This document shows positions 1-9,173 of a stretch of 38,166 bases of DNA, in pieces. The stretch spans positions 1-38,166 of the forward strand of contig CAZTZY010000016.1 of assembly GCA_964617765.1 (NCBI GenBank), given 5' to 3'. Origin of the DNA: CAZTZY01 sp964617765. Lineage in GTDB: Bacteria > Pseudomonadota > Gammaproteobacteria > Pseudomonadales > DT-91. Both the position numbers and the translations under genes were made by a program. Under the pieces are notes generated by a model. That model was not told where the DNA came from. It was given only the letters and a program-made list of their open reading frames with translations, and ran no database searches. The number at the start of each line of letters is the position of its first letter. Position 1 is the first letter of the stretch.

Positions 1-58
1 AGTTAGATTTCTCACGGAGTCTACCCTGAACTTGTGAAGGGTTCGAAATGACAGTTAT
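1..58. repeat. Right-hand part of a dispersed MITE-like repeat
   Basis: The stretch ending in TTCGAAATGACAGTTATT matches the right-hand part of the repeats at 9903-10033 and 22690-22824 (shared words: AGATTTCTCAC, TTCGAAATGACAG). The middle differs: a CCCTGAACTTGTGAAGGG hairpin replaces the CTTCG found in the other copies. The left end is outside the window. It lies directly downstream of pgl, so it may close that operon's transcript. Confidence 0.6.
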
Positions 59-72
59 TTTGGCTTCCTGAG

Positions 73-765
73 TTATTTTGGCGCCATCAAGGCTGCTTTT
101 TCAGCAATCAGGAGTGTTTTTTCCTTGCCGTGAATCTGGTTGAACGGCAAGTCAGGATTTTTCTGCCAGTTGTTTAACACCGCATTTTTTGTTTTTCCTG
201 TTGCTATAAAACCAATGATAGCTGCTTCATTCAAGGCCTGATAACTCAGGCTGATTCTTTCGGCAGGCGCTTTGGGTGAATTCGTAACAGCTATTACTGT
301 ATCGTTAGGCTGGCTATCAATAGCCATATTCCCTGGAAACAAACTGGCGGTATGGCCATCTTCCCCGATGCCAAGCAGGGCAAAATCAATCGGCAGTAAA
401 TGGGCAATGCTTTTACTATATTCATGTGCAGCATGGGTAACGCTATCAGCAGGCACTATAAAGTGATTCGCTGCCGGAAAGTTGACCGCATCCAGCCAGG
501 TATTTTGCACCATCGTCGAATTTCTATCGGGATGATTTAACGGCAAACTACGTTCATCACCATAGACCAAAAACCAATGATGCCAGTCGGTAGTATGATT
601 TTTTAGTAAAGCGTATAACTGTTTTGGTGTGTTGCCACCGGCCAAAGCCAATACAAAACAACCCTTTTTGCGGATGGTGGCTTCAGCAGCCGATTTCAGC
701 ACCTCAAACGCTTTTTGGGCGACGGCATCAGCATCGCATTCACTATAGGTGATAATATCAGCCAT
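73..765 (-). CDS. pgl: 6-phosphogluconolactonase
   Basis: A 230-residue soluble cytoplasmic protein of the glucosamine-6-phosphate isomerase/6-phosphogluconolactonase family. It hydrolyses 6-phosphoglucono-1,5-lactone to 6-phosphogluconate, the step between Zwf and Gnd. Visible family motifs are the N-terminal LALAGGNTPKQLY phosphate-binding segment, YGDER with the following HPDRN, and LLGIGEDGHTASLFPG. The length is normal for bacterial DevB/Pgl. The ATG overlaps the zwf stop codon by one base (TAATG), which points to translational coupling. It is the last gene of the gnd-zwf-pgl operon. The family assignment is secure, and the operon neighbours settle lactonase over isomerase. Confidence 0.95.
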   Translation of the reverse strand: MADIITYSECDADAVAQKAFEVLKSAAEATIRKKGCFVLALAGGNTPKQLYALLKNHTTDWHHWFLVYGDERSLPLNHPDRNSTMVQNTWLDAVNFPAANHFIVPADSVTHAAHEYSKSIAHLLPIDFALLGIGEDGHTASLFPGNMAIDSQPNDTVIAVTNSPKAPAERISLSYQALNEAAIIGFIATGKTKNAVLNNWQKNPDLPFNQIHGKEKTLLIAEKAALMAPK

Positions 766-2282
766 TATTGTTCATCTTTGCTGATATTTTCAGTATTGAT
801 GTTATGCCGCCAGCGCAAATCGGCATGATGGAACAATCGGCGGGAATTCGGGTTGCCCCAGCTGCCGGCAGGGTAAGTATCGAGCGGGGTTTTGTCTTTG
901 CTCCAGGCCTTGATAATCGGGTCGACAATGCGCCACGCCCATTCAACTTCATCGAGGCGCAGGAATAAGGAATGATCGCCTTTGGTGACATCCAGCAATA
1001 AATCTTCATAGGCATCGGTCATTTTTTCGCCCTCATTGCGAAAGCCTGCGTCGAGGCTGGCAATGCGTGTATGCATTTCAAGACCGGGTTCTTTTACCGT
1101 CATCTCCAGGCGCAAACATTCGTGTGGCTGGATGCCCAGGATTAACCAGTTATGCTCAGCGGCATCAACGTTGGTGCCCTTGAAGAATTGTTGCGGCGGA
1201 TGTTTAAAACAAATGGATATCATCGATTGCGATTCTTTCAGGCGTTTACCGGTACGCAAATAGAAAGGCACACCACGCCAGCGCCAGTTATCGATATGCA
1301 GTTTAAGTGCGGCATAGGTTTCGGTGGTACTGTTGGCAACAATTGATTTTTCTTCAAGATAGCCCGGCACCATGGCTTCGTGATAATCGGGTACATTTTC
1401 TTCATCAACAATACCGGCAGTGTATTGCGCACGGTAGGCATAATCGTCAATGGCATCGGCAGGAATCGGGCGCACAGATTTCAGCACTTTGACTTTTTCA
1501 TCACGCAGGGCTTCGGCTTCCATCGAGACCGGCGGTTCCATGGCGACCAGGGTCAGTAATTGCATCAAGTGGCTTTGCAGCATATCGCGCAAGGCACCTG
1601 ATTCATCGTAATAATTGCCACGATTGCCTACGCCAAAACTTTCGCTATGGGTGATCTGGATATGGTCAATGTAATTGCGGTTCCATAAAGGTTCCATTAA
1701 TAAGTTGGCAAAACGGAACACTAACACATTTTGTACCATGCCTTTGGCAAGGTAATGGTCAATGCGATAAACCTGGTCTTCCTTGCAGTGTGTGGCAATG
1801 ATGGTTTGTAAAGCCCGCGCGCTTTCAAGATCGTGGCCAAAGGGTTTTTCAATCACTACGCGCCGCCAGCAGGCGTGTTGATCGAGTAAATGATGCTGGC
1901 TGAGTTGTTTAATCACATTACCAAAATCGTGTGGCAGGATGGCCATGTAAAAAGCAATATTCAGCGAATACTGGTGGGTTTCGAGATAGTCATTCAAGGA
2001 TACATAAAACCGGCTGTCTTCCAGATCGCCTTGCAGGTAATCAATGCGAGATGCAAAGCGCTTGAACAAGTCGGTATTAATACCGTTACGGGCTTTTTTG
2101 CTGATCCATTGTTGTACTTGCAACAGGTATTCATCACGTGTCCATTCGCGTCTTCCGCAGGCTATGATACGCATGTTAGGGTCGAGCCTTTCGGCTTCAT
2201 CCAGGTGATACAGTGCAGGCATCAACTTGATTTGCGTCAGGTTGCCGGTGGCGCCGAAAATAATAAAAGTACAATCTAGCAT
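765..2282 (-). CDS. zwf: Glucose-6-phosphate 1-dehydrogenase
   Basis: A 505-residue cytoplasmic enzyme that oxidises glucose-6-phosphate to 6-phosphoglucono-lactone with NAD(P). The Rossmann start is IIFGATGNLTQIKL (residues 7-20), where most relatives have GASGDLA. EKPFG at 155-159 is the conserved cofactor/substrate segment. RIDHYLAKG at 173-181 holds the substrate-binding Asp-His and Lys; the canonical form is RIDHYLGKE, so G-K-E has become A-K-G. Full length for the family. It starts 17 bp after gnd and overlaps pgl by one base, so the three genes form one transcription unit. In methylotrophs with the RuMP cycle this branch also oxidises C1 carbon, but whether that applies here is unknown. 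Confidence 0.96.
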   Translation of the reverse strand: MLDCTFIIFGATGNLTQIKLMPALYHLDEAERLDPNMRIIACGRREWTRDEYLLQVQQWISKKARNGINTDLFKRFASRIDYLQGDLEDSRFYVSLNDYLETHQYSLNIAFYMAILPHDFGNVIKQLSQHHLLDQHACWRRVVIEKPFGHDLESARALQTIIATHCKEDQVYRIDHYLAKGMVQNVLVFRFANLLMEPLWNRNYIDHIQITHSESFGVGNRGNYYDESGALRDMLQSHLMQLLTLVAMEPPVSMEAEALRDEKVKVLKSVRPIPADAIDDYAYRAQYTAGIVDEENVPDYHEAMVPGYLEEKSIVANSTTETYAALKLHIDNWRWRGVPFYLRTGKRLKESQSMISICFKHPPQQFFKGTNVDAAEHNWLILGIQPHECLRLEMTVKEPGLEMHTRIASLDAGFRNEGEKMTDAYEDLLLDVTKGDHSLFLRLDEVEWAWRIVDPIIKAWSKDKTPLDTYPAGSWGNPNSRRLFHHADLRWRHNINTENISKDEQ

Positions 2283-2299
2283 TATGCATTTATCTCATG

Positions 2300-3748
2300 T
2301 TAAGCGTTATAAGTGCCCGAGGTAATGGCACTGCCCAGTGCGGACCAGTCAGTATGGAAGAAAGTGCCGGCAGGTTGATCAGTGCGTTCGTAAGTATGGG
2401 CGCCAAAATAATCGCGTTGCGCCTGCAATAAATTGGCAGGCAAGCGGCCAGAGGTGTAACCGTCAAAAAATGCCAGCGCAGAAGCCAGGGTAGGTACAGG
2501 TATGCCACAATCAATAGCTGTTTTCACCGTAGTGCGCCAGCCTTGTTCAGATTTTATTAACGCCGTGCGAAAAAAATCATCAAACAATAAGTTATCGAGT
2601 TGCGGGTTTTGGGTAAATGCCTTGTTGATATCTCCCAGAAAGCGACTGCGAATGATACAGCCACCGCGCCATAGCAAGGCAATATCACCATAATTCAATG
2701 ACCATTGGTAAGCTTTGGCGGCATCGAGCAGCAGCATAAAACCTTGTGTGTAGGAGATAATTTTTGCCGCATAGACTGCATCATGCACGGCATTGATCAA
2801 TGCCGATTTCTCAAGCGTAGCCGGTGTTATCTTTTTATGAAAATGTTGTTCGGCCTTCAGGCGTTCAGTTTTTTTTGCTGACAGCACACGGGCAAATACG
2901 GCCTCGGCGATCAATGTGAGCGGCGAGCCTTGTTCCAGGGCAGTATTCACTGTCCATTTCCCCGTGCCTTTTTGCCCGACATTATCCACAATCTTGTCGA
3001 GCAAGGGGTTGCCATCGCTGTCAGTTTTAGCCAATATGTTAGCCGTGATGTCAATAAGGTAGGAATCCAGCACACCCTTGTTCCAATCGGCAAATACCTG
3101 GTGCAATTCATTCGCAGTTAAACCGGCACCTCGATGCAAAAGGTCATAGGCTTCAGCAATGAGTTGCATGTCGCCATATTCAATGCCGTTATGCACCATT
3201 TTAACAAAATGGCCTGCACCTTCAGGGCCAATCCAGCGACAGCAAGGTGCACCGTTAGTTTTCGCGGCAATTGTTTCAAAAATGGGCTGTATCACAGGCC
3301 ATGCAGTTTCATCGCCGCCGGGCATAATCGAAGGACCAAATCGTGCGCCTTCTTCACCACCGGAAACGCCCATGCCGATAAAACGAATGCCCTGGGCTTT
3401 CAGCCAGTGAAAGCGCCGCGAGCTATCCTGGAAATGCGAATTACCGCCATCAATGACAATATCGCCCTGGCTCAGGTACGGCAGCAAGGTGGTAATGGTA
3501 TCGTCAACCGCTTCGCCGGCACGCACCATTAACATAATGCAGCGCGGTGATTGCAGCTGTGCAATAAAGTTTTCAATGCTGTGGCAGCCGATGATATTGG
3601 CAGGATTATCGTGTTGTTTTAAAAAACTGTCGACCTTGTCTGTCGAACGGTTAAAAACCGCCACTGAAAATCCATGGTCATGCATATTGAGAACGAGATT
3701 TTGCCCCATCACGGCGAGGCCAATCAGGCCGATGTTGGCAAGTGCCAT
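2300..3748 (-). CDS. gnd: 6-phosphogluconate dehydrogenase, decarboxylating
   Basis: A 482-residue enzyme that converts 6-phosphogluconate to ribulose-5-phosphate and CO2. The N-terminal NAD(P) fold is IGLIGLAVMGQNLVLNM. The substrate-binding signature GVSGGEEGARFGPSIMPGG is intact, as is VGQKGTGKWTVNTALEQG in the helical C-terminal domain. The length fits the long (E. coli-type) class. The reading frame extends 10 codons further upstream, but I chose the ATG at 3748 because AGGAG lies 6 nt before it and the Rossmann fold starts right after. First gene of gnd-zwf-pgl. Its leader contains a terminator-like hairpin (3777-3802), so expression may be attenuated. Confidence 0.96.
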   Translation of the reverse strand: MALANIGLIGLAVMGQNLVLNMHDHGFSVAVFNRSTDKVDSFLKQHDNPANIIGCHSIENFIAQLQSPRCIMLMVRAGEAVDDTITTLLPYLSQGDIVIDGGNSHFQDSSRRFHWLKAQGIRFIGMGVSGGEEGARFGPSIMPGGDETAWPVIQPIFETIAAKTNGAPCCRWIGPEGAGHFVKMVHNGIEYGDMQLIAEAYDLLHRGAGLTANELHQVFADWNKGVLDSYLIDITANILAKTDSDGNPLLDKIVDNVGQKGTGKWTVNTALEQGSPLTLIAEAVFARVLSAKKTERLKAEQHFHKKITPATLEKSALINAVHDAVYAAKIISYTQGFMLLLDAAKAYQWSLNYGDIALLWRGGCIIRSRFLGDINKAFTQNPQLDNLLFDDFFRTALIKSEQGWRTTVKTAIDCGIPVPTLASALAFFDGYTSGRLPANLLQAQRDYFGAHTYERTDQPAGTFFHTDWSALGSAITSGTYNA

Positions 3749-3776
3749 ATAAACTCCTGGTGGAAACATGCTATGC

Positions 3777-3802
3777 AAAAATACACTACAGCCTTTAGTG
3801 TA
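3777..3802 (-). terminator. Intrinsic terminator or attenuator in the gnd leader
   Basis: Read on the minus strand, TACACTA pairs perfectly with TAGTGTA around a 7-nt loop (3782-3802) and is followed by five T (3781-3777). The hairpin lies 28 nt before the gnd start codon and 120 nt after the crp stop. It could end crp transcripts. It would act as an attenuator if the gnd promoter lies upstream of it, since there is little room for a promoter below it. Confidence 0.55.
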
Positions 3803-3885
3803 GCCTTGAATAGGTGATTTGTGTTTATTCGTTGTTGAATATCGTCAGGTAAAAACGAGGGCAGTGAAAATTGGGAGAAGGGATT

Positions 3886-3908
3886 CACACCTTCGCGAGG
3901 AAGGTGTG
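3886..3908 (-). terminator. Hairpin downstream of crp
   Basis: A perfect 9-bp inverted repeat (CACACCTTC / GAAGGTGTG) with a 5-nt loop starts 14 nt after the crp stop codon. No T-tract follows, so it is a weak intrinsic terminator at best. It could instead protect the 3' end of the crp mRNA. Confidence 0.35.
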
Positions 3909-3922
3909 TTAGAGCGAGGCTA

Positions 3923-4558
3923 TTAACGGGTACCGAAAACGACCATGGTTTTGCCTTTCACCTGTACCAGGCCTTGTTCTTCCAGGGTCTTGAGTACTCG
4001 CCCCGCCATTTCGCGCGAGCAGCCTACAATGCGGCCAATTTCCTGACGGGTAACCTTGATTTGCATGCCATCAGGATGGGTCATGGCATCGGGCTGTTTG
4101 CACAAATCGAGCAGGGTGTGGGCAACGCGGCCAGTGACATCGAGAAATGCCAGATCGCCCACTTTTTGCGTGGTTTGTTTCAGGCGGTTGGCCATTTGTT
4201 TGGAAATATCAAACAGGAATTGCGGTTCGGTTTTGCTTAAAGTCTTGAATTTTTCGTAACTGATTTCGGCAATTTCACAGGCCGTTTTGGTTTTTACCCA
4301 GGCGGAGCGGATATTGCCCGGTTCAAAAATGCCCATCTCCCCGAAAAAGTCGCCCTTGTTAAGATAGGCAACCACCATCTCTTTACCTTCATCATCTTCC
4401 AGGATAACGGATACTGAACCATCAATAATATAAAACAGGCTGTCGCTGTTGTCGCCTGCGCAGATGATAGTGGCTTTTGCAGGATATTTGCGTCGACTGC
4501 AATGGGAAAGGAAAAGCTCAACGTTAGCTATGTGTACGGATAATGGTCGAATAATCAA
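3923..4558 (-). CDS. crp: cAMP receptor protein (CRP/Vfr type)
   Basis: A 211-residue transcription regulator with an N-terminal cyclic-nucleotide-binding barrel and a C-terminal winged helix. It follows E. coli CRP and Pseudomonas Vfr almost end to end: FLSHC near the start, the cAMP pocket G73-E74 and R84-S85, AFLDVTGRVAHTLL, and QPDAMTHPDGMQIKVTRQE. The recognition helix GCSREMAGRVLKTLEEQGL keeps the Arg-Glu pair and the second Arg that contact TGTGA half-sites. The C terminus, VVFGTR, is Vfr-like. It is transcribed towards gnd and is monocistronic or loosely linked. cpdA, whose product degrades cAMP, lies 30 kb away in the same window. Confidence 0.95.
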   Translation of the reverse strand: MIIRPLSVHIANVELFLSHCSRRKYPAKATIICAGDNSDSLFYIIDGSVSVILEDDEGKEMVVAYLNKGDFFGEMGIFEPGNIRSAWVKTKTACEIAEISYEKFKTLSKTEPQFLFDISKQMANRLKQTTQKVGDLAFLDVTGRVAHTLLDLCKQPDAMTHPDGMQIKVTRQEIGRIVGCSREMAGRVLKTLEEQGLVQVKGKTMVVFGTR

Positions 4559-4731
4559 CGGTAGATCCTCTTCGCGTTATTGTTGTTTTCAATAATAGCC
4601 GCAATCGTTTATAAAGCTACTTTTTATGCCTTTTTAGACTAAAAAACAACGGGAAAATTGAACTGAAACAAGGAATTGGTTGAAATCCGCAGCCAGGTAA
4701 ATCGATGGTGACCAACACTGTGGCGGAAAAA

Positions 4732-5562
4732 TTAATGACTCCAATCTACCAACCCGAAATAGGCAGTGAATAAAACCACAATGCCAAAGGCTATACGGTA
4801 CCAGGCAAATACCACAAAAGTGTGGTTGGAAATAAACCGTAATAGCCCACGTACGGCAATAAATGCGCTGATCATTGAAGCTATAAACCCGATGGCGAAA
4901 ATACCCATGTCATCCATCACCAGATCATGGCGGGCTTTGAACAGGGTGTAGAGAGAGGCAGCAGACAATGTTGGAATGGCGAGAAAAAAAGAAAACTCGG
5001 TAGCGGCTTTACGTGATAAGCCCAGTAATAAGCCGCCAATAATGGTAGCGCCGGAACGCGAAGTGCCCGGAATCAGCGCAAAACACTGGAATAAGCCCAC
5101 TTTTAACGCATCGAGGTAAGTCAAGTCATCGGCCGTTTCTATAGTTACCAGATGCTGGCGTTTTTCAGCCCACAAAATAATAAAACCGCCAATGATGAAG
5201 GCGGTGGCTACCACCACTGGTGTAAACAGGTATTCGTTGATTGCATGGTGCAGGAAAAAACCGGTCAGTGCGGCCGGAATAAAGGCAATTACGACATTAA
5301 TCATCAGATTGCGTTCGCTTCCTGGATGAATAGCATTTTGTAAAGTAGTGCCTATTTTATGGCGATATTCCCAGACTACGGCCAGCATGGCGCCCATCTG
5401 GATAAACACTTCAAATACATCGCGTTTTTCCTTGGTGAGAAAATTCAGTAAATCGCCGGTAAGGATCAAGTGCCCCGTGCTGGAGATAGGCAGGAATTCA
5501 GTTAAGCCTTCAACAATTCCCATAATAATGGTTTGTATTACCAGCAAAATATCCACAGGCAT
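4732..5562 (-). CDS. uppP: Undecaprenyl-diphosphatase
   Basis: A 276-residue polytopic inner-membrane protein of the BacA/UppP family. It recycles undecaprenyl pyrophosphate to the monophosphate lipid carrier for peptidoglycan and surface glycans, and its activity gives bacitracin tolerance. Both signatures are present: VEGLTEFLPISSTGH (residues 17-31) with the catalytic glutamates, and PGTSRSG (165-171) with the phosphate-binding Arg, followed by a membrane segment. The frame stays open 20 codons upstream. I chose the ATG at 5562 because GAAGGA lies just upstream and the family begins here; E. coli UppP has 273 residues. Confidence 0.95.
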   Translation of the reverse strand: MPVDILLVIQTIIMGIVEGLTEFLPISSTGHLILTGDLLNFLTKEKRDVFEVFIQMGAMLAVVWEYRHKIGTTLQNAIHPGSERNLMINVVIAFIPAALTGFFLHHAINEYLFTPVVVATAFIIGGFIILWAEKRQHLVTIETADDLTYLDALKVGLFQCFALIPGTSRSGATIIGGLLLGLSRKAATEFSFFLAIPTLSAASLYTLFKARHDLVMDDMGIFAIGFIASMISAFIAVRGLLRFISNHTFVVFAWYRIAFGIVVLFTAYFGLVDWSH

Positions 5563-5739
5563 AATCCTTCGGGTGACGTTGAAAAGAGGAATGTACAAAA
5601 AGATTATTCTAATAGAAGGCAAAAAACTTGGTAGTTATTTTATGGACTTTGTATACCTGCTCATCTACATTTAAAGTAATTGATGCAAGGAATGAATTTG
5701 AAATGCCATTTGGCCCTGATTGAAATAGCCGGAGATGCA

Positions 5740-6867
5740 ATGAATTACCTGTTAAAAGATAAGCGCTTGTTGTTATTGTCATTGATGACTGTTGTGACAG
5801 CTATCCTGTTTTGGTCGCTCTCACGCTACCCTGGATTGTACGGGAAAATGCTGCACGCCAGCGGCTTTGTTTTTGCGGATCTGCTGAGTTTTGATGCCAT
5901 ACTCGATAACAGCGATTCACATTCATGGATTGAGAATACATTGACAACGTTTGTGAACTGGCTGAATACGAATAAAAAAGGTATGGCATTTGGTATCGGT
6001 TTTGGCGCTTTATTGATAACGGTTTTTCAATTGCTGGAAGACAGAATCATGGCATCGCAAAAGGCAGGAGGCCGGAATTTCGTTGCGGTTATTTATGGTT
6101 TTATCATGGGTACACCGTTAGGTCTTTGTACCAATTGTGCAACTCCCATCGCTTATGGTATTTATGCCAAAGGAGCAAAACTGGAAACAGCCTTGGCTGT
6201 ACAAATGAGCTCACCCACAATGAATGTGGTAGTTTTGATTACATTGTTCAATCTGTTTTCGCTGGAATTATTTGTCAGTAAAATTGTGTTAACACTGGCA
6301 GTGATATTTTTATTAATGCCTTTTGTGGTAAGCCGATTCCCTGAAGAAAGGCTTGCGAAAGCGGATACTATAAAAGACGTGAATCCTGAGAAAAATGCCT
6401 GTGCGATAACCGATAAAAGTAATGCGGATTATCTCTCCGCGTTGCAGTTTGTGGTGCAAAATGCGCTCAAAAACCTCATTTTTCTTCTTGTCAGGGTTGT
6501 TCCGTTAATGTTGCTTGCCGGCCTGTTAGGGGCTGTTTTAATTCATCTACTGCCATGGGAAACTGTTATCAACAGCCTGCCAAAAACCTTTGGGGTGCCG
6601 ATGATTTTAGCCATGGTTGGCCTGGGTCTTTTCGGCTTGTTTTTGCCTGTGCCTATGGCTTTTGATGTGATTTTTGTAGGGGGTTTGGTTGCGGCCGGGC
6701 TACCTGCACATTATGCGTTTGTTTTATTATTTACGCTGGGTATTTTTAGTATCTATCCTTTTTTAATGATGATTAAAGCCCATGCTGTAAAAAGCGTGCT
6801 CACCCTGAGTGTGGGGATTGTGGCTTTATCGACGTTGGCGAGCCTGGCAATCTACCTGTTGCAGTAA
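5740..6867 (+). CDS. DUF318/ArsP-like permease with a CTNC motif
   Basis: About 375 residues with roughly eight to ten hydrophobic membrane segments. The core GTPLGLCTNCATPIAYG, followed by GAKLETALAVQMSSPTMN, resembles the predicted-permease family PF03773 (ArsP/UPF0718), in which a Cys-x-Cys-type motif and an S-P-T segment sit in the membrane. Here the motif is C-T-N-C. A hydrophilic linker around residues 205-235 splits the protein into two halves, as in that family. The substrate is not evident; relatives include organoarsenical exporters. In-frame starts also exist at 5683 and 5692. ATG 5740 is preferred because GGAG lies 5 nt upstream and the N-terminal membrane helix follows. Convergent with the next gene, 33 bp apart. 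Confidence 0.6.
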   Translation: MNYLLKDKRLLLLSLMTVVTAILFWSLSRYPGLYGKMLHASGFVFADLLSFDAILDNSDSHSWIENTLTTFVNWLNTNKKGMAFGIGFGALLITVFQLLEDRIMASQKAGGRNFVAVIYGFIMGTPLGLCTNCATPIAYGIYAKGAKLETALAVQMSSPTMNVVVLITLFNLFSLELFVSKIVLTLAVIFLLMPFVVSRFPEERLAKADTIKDVNPEKNACAITDKSNADYLSALQFVVQNALKNLIFLLVRVVPLMLLAGLLGAVLIHLLPWETVINSLPKTFGVPMILAMVGLGLFGLFLPVPMAFDVIFVGGLVAAGLPAHYAFVLLFTLGIFSIYPFLMMIKAHAVKSVLTLSVGIVALSTLASLAIYLLQ

Positions 6868-6900
6868 GGTTTTCAACGCCATAGCTGTCGCAGGCCTTGA

Positions 6901-9144
6901 TTAGCCAACGGCAATAATCTGTTCCTGCGGCATTCCTGACCAGCTGGTCGCATCAACTGCACCCGATGCTTTTTCAATCCTGACAGGAATGCCAGTCAGG
7001 TGAGCCATGCCCGACACAGCTTCAATGTTATCCACACCATCAGCGGCCAGCAGGTTAACATTGGCACCAGAAAGCTTGCTGGCAACAGAGAGCCCGCGCG
7101 CTGTTTGATGACCCCAGCCATGCGGTACGGCAATGGTGCCAGGCATCAAATCTGCAAGTATTTTAACCGGCAGGCGGATTGACGCAGTTTTTGAATGGAT
7201 ATCGGCAATATCATCATCCGCCAGGTTTTTGGCTTTGGCGTCATCAGGATGCATATACACAAAATTGCTTTGGCCCATTTTGCCGTTGGTTAATTCTTCA
7301 ATGTTTTGTGTCCATGAGTTATGGGTGCTGTGGGCGCGTTTGGTAATCAGGCGCATTTCGCCACTACTCTCGGCTGCACATTCAGCAGCAAAATAGTTAT
7401 CCAGATGAACGGTTTGTTCCATCAATACTGGCGGTGCCAAATGCACCTTGCCATCATCGGTCACCAGACGTTTACCGAGGAAATTATCAGGTTTGGCGCC
7501 GCCCTGCCAATGGGCACCGTTAGGCTTGTTGACCAGGTCTTTAAACCGGCCACTTTTGGTCAGGCGCAGCATCATATCGAGAATAAAAATAATCGGTAAA
7601 GAGGGTTGTTTGCCCTGGCGAAACGGTGTGTTGCAAAGCATCATCAACTGCATTATCCATTGCAAGGGTTTGGCATTAAACAGGCTAACACCGCTTACTT
7701 TAGCCAGTTGAGTGTAAATAGTGGCTTCATCACGTTGCTCGCCGGTGGTTTCAACAATGGCTTCGGTAGCGGCAATATAGGGTTTTGATTGCATGCCCAG
7801 AAACAACGGGAAAACAAAGGGTAAATCGGCTCTTTCGAGTGGCGATGTGGCGGGTAAAACAAAATGAGCGAGGCTGGCTGTTTCATTGAGATAGATATCA
7901 GTAACCACAAGTAATTCGAGTTGTTCCAGGGCCGAACGCAAGCGTGCCGAGTTGGGCATGGTGAGCAAAGGATTGCCGCCCGTAACAAACAGCGCCTTGA
8001 TTTGCCCGGTGCCCGGTTTAAGCATTTCGTCGGCCATAATCCCGCCAGGAAAACCACCGTTTAATTCACGGAAATTCCCGACACGGGAGCGGTGCAGGCG
8101 ATTAAACAGCTCGTTCTTTTTGGCAAAGGCGGCAAAATCAAAAATGCCTTCACCTACAATCGTGCCACCTTTTTTATCCAGGTTGCCGCTTAAGGCATTG
8201 ATGGCTTCGGCTAACCAGTGTGCCAATGTGCCATGCTTGCCCATACCGATACCGGTGCCGGTAACAATGGCTGAAGCGTTAGCAGTAATGTAGGTATTCA
8301 CCAGGGCTTTCAGTTTATCCGCAGGAATTTTGGTAATCAGTGCGGTTTTTTCCGCGGTCCACGGCTTGACGAGTAATTCCAGTTCTTCCATGCCGGTCAT
8401 GAATTGAACCGCTTTTTCACGATCAACGCCATTTTGGGCAAATAATTCATGCAGGAACGATAAAAAGAAAAACACATCGGTATTGGGGCGAATAAACAGG
8501 TGATCAGTCGCCATTTTGGCCGATTCGGTATAACGCGGGTCGATAACGATGGTTTTGGCACCGCGCGCCGATAATTCCTTCAAACGTTTTACCGGATGGG
8601 CGACTTGTAAAAAGGTCCATTTCGATACAACAGGATTAGTGCCAACCACAATCATGCACTCAACATGGTCGAGATCCACAAAGGGTTGGCAAAACGGAAA
8701 GCCATACATTTCAGTGGCCGACGCAAAGCGATTGGCGCAATCCTGAGTGGAGGAAGAAAATATATTGTGCGAACCGATGCCTTGCATGAAACCTTCGGCA
8801 AAAATCGGGTGCAAAATGCTGAAGCCGGCAGCCGTGCCAACATACATGGAAATGGCATCCGGGCTAACCTTGCGTAGTTGTTTCACCTTGCCGCCAATTT
8901 CAGTTAACGCCTGCTCCCAGCTGATACGTTCAAATTTGTCGCCTATACGTTTAAGCGGGTATTGCAGGCGATCTGGAGAATCATACATTTTGTGTTGATA
9001 CAGCCCTTTCATGCAGGCAAAACCTTCAGTGCCTATATGGTTTTTATTCGGGCTGATATTCGTGATTTTGCCGTTTTCCAGTTCGGCAACAATGCCACAG
9101 GAAGATTCACAGATACGGCAGAAGGTGTGTTTGGTCTGTTTCAT
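6901..9144 (-). CDS. Molybdopterin oxidoreductase, DMSO reductase superfamily
   Basis: A 747-residue catalytic subunit of the BisC/NarB-like molybdopterin family. A [4Fe-4S] motif sits at the N terminus (C9-x2-C12-x3-C16-x27-C44). C136, in STQDCANRF, lies where the family carries its Mo ligand. GTNPVVS, IDPRYTESAK and VTGGNPLLTMPN are pterin-binding segments. The C-terminal dinucleotide-binding domain includes FVYMHPDDAKAKNL and AVPHGWGH. There is no Tat or Sec signal, so the enzyme should be cytoplasmic. No iron-sulfur, membrane or chaperone subunit is adjacent. The substrate cannot be told from sequence: formate, thiosulfate/polysulfide and nitrate-type relatives all share these motifs. Confidence 0.85.
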   Translation of the reverse strand: MKQTKHTFCRICESSCGIVAELENGKITNISPNKNHIGTEGFACMKGLYQHKMYDSPDRLQYPLKRIGDKFERISWEQALTEIGGKVKQLRKVSPDAISMYVGTAAGFSILHPIFAEGFMQGIGSHNIFSSSTQDCANRFASATEMYGFPFCQPFVDLDHVECMIVVGTNPVVSKWTFLQVAHPVKRLKELSARGAKTIVIDPRYTESAKMATDHLFIRPNTDVFFFLSFLHELFAQNGVDREKAVQFMTGMEELELLVKPWTAEKTALITKIPADKLKALVNTYITANASAIVTGTGIGMGKHGTLAHWLAEAINALSGNLDKKGGTIVGEGIFDFAAFAKKNELFNRLHRSRVGNFRELNGGFPGGIMADEMLKPGTGQIKALFVTGGNPLLTMPNSARLRSALEQLELLVVTDIYLNETASLAHFVLPATSPLERADLPFVFPLFLGMQSKPYIAATEAIVETTGEQRDEATIYTQLAKVSGVSLFNAKPLQWIMQLMMLCNTPFRQGKQPSLPIIFILDMMLRLTKSGRFKDLVNKPNGAHWQGGAKPDNFLGKRLVTDDGKVHLAPPVLMEQTVHLDNYFAAECAAESSGEMRLITKRAHSTHNSWTQNIEELTNGKMGQSNFVYMHPDDAKAKNLADDDIADIHSKTASIRLPVKILADLMPGTIAVPHGWGHQTARGLSVASKLSGANVNLLAADGVDNIEAVSGMAHLTGIPVRIEKASGAVDATSWSGMPQEQIIAVG

Positions 9145-9173
9145 AGGTTTTCCGTTAAAAATACCATCAAATT

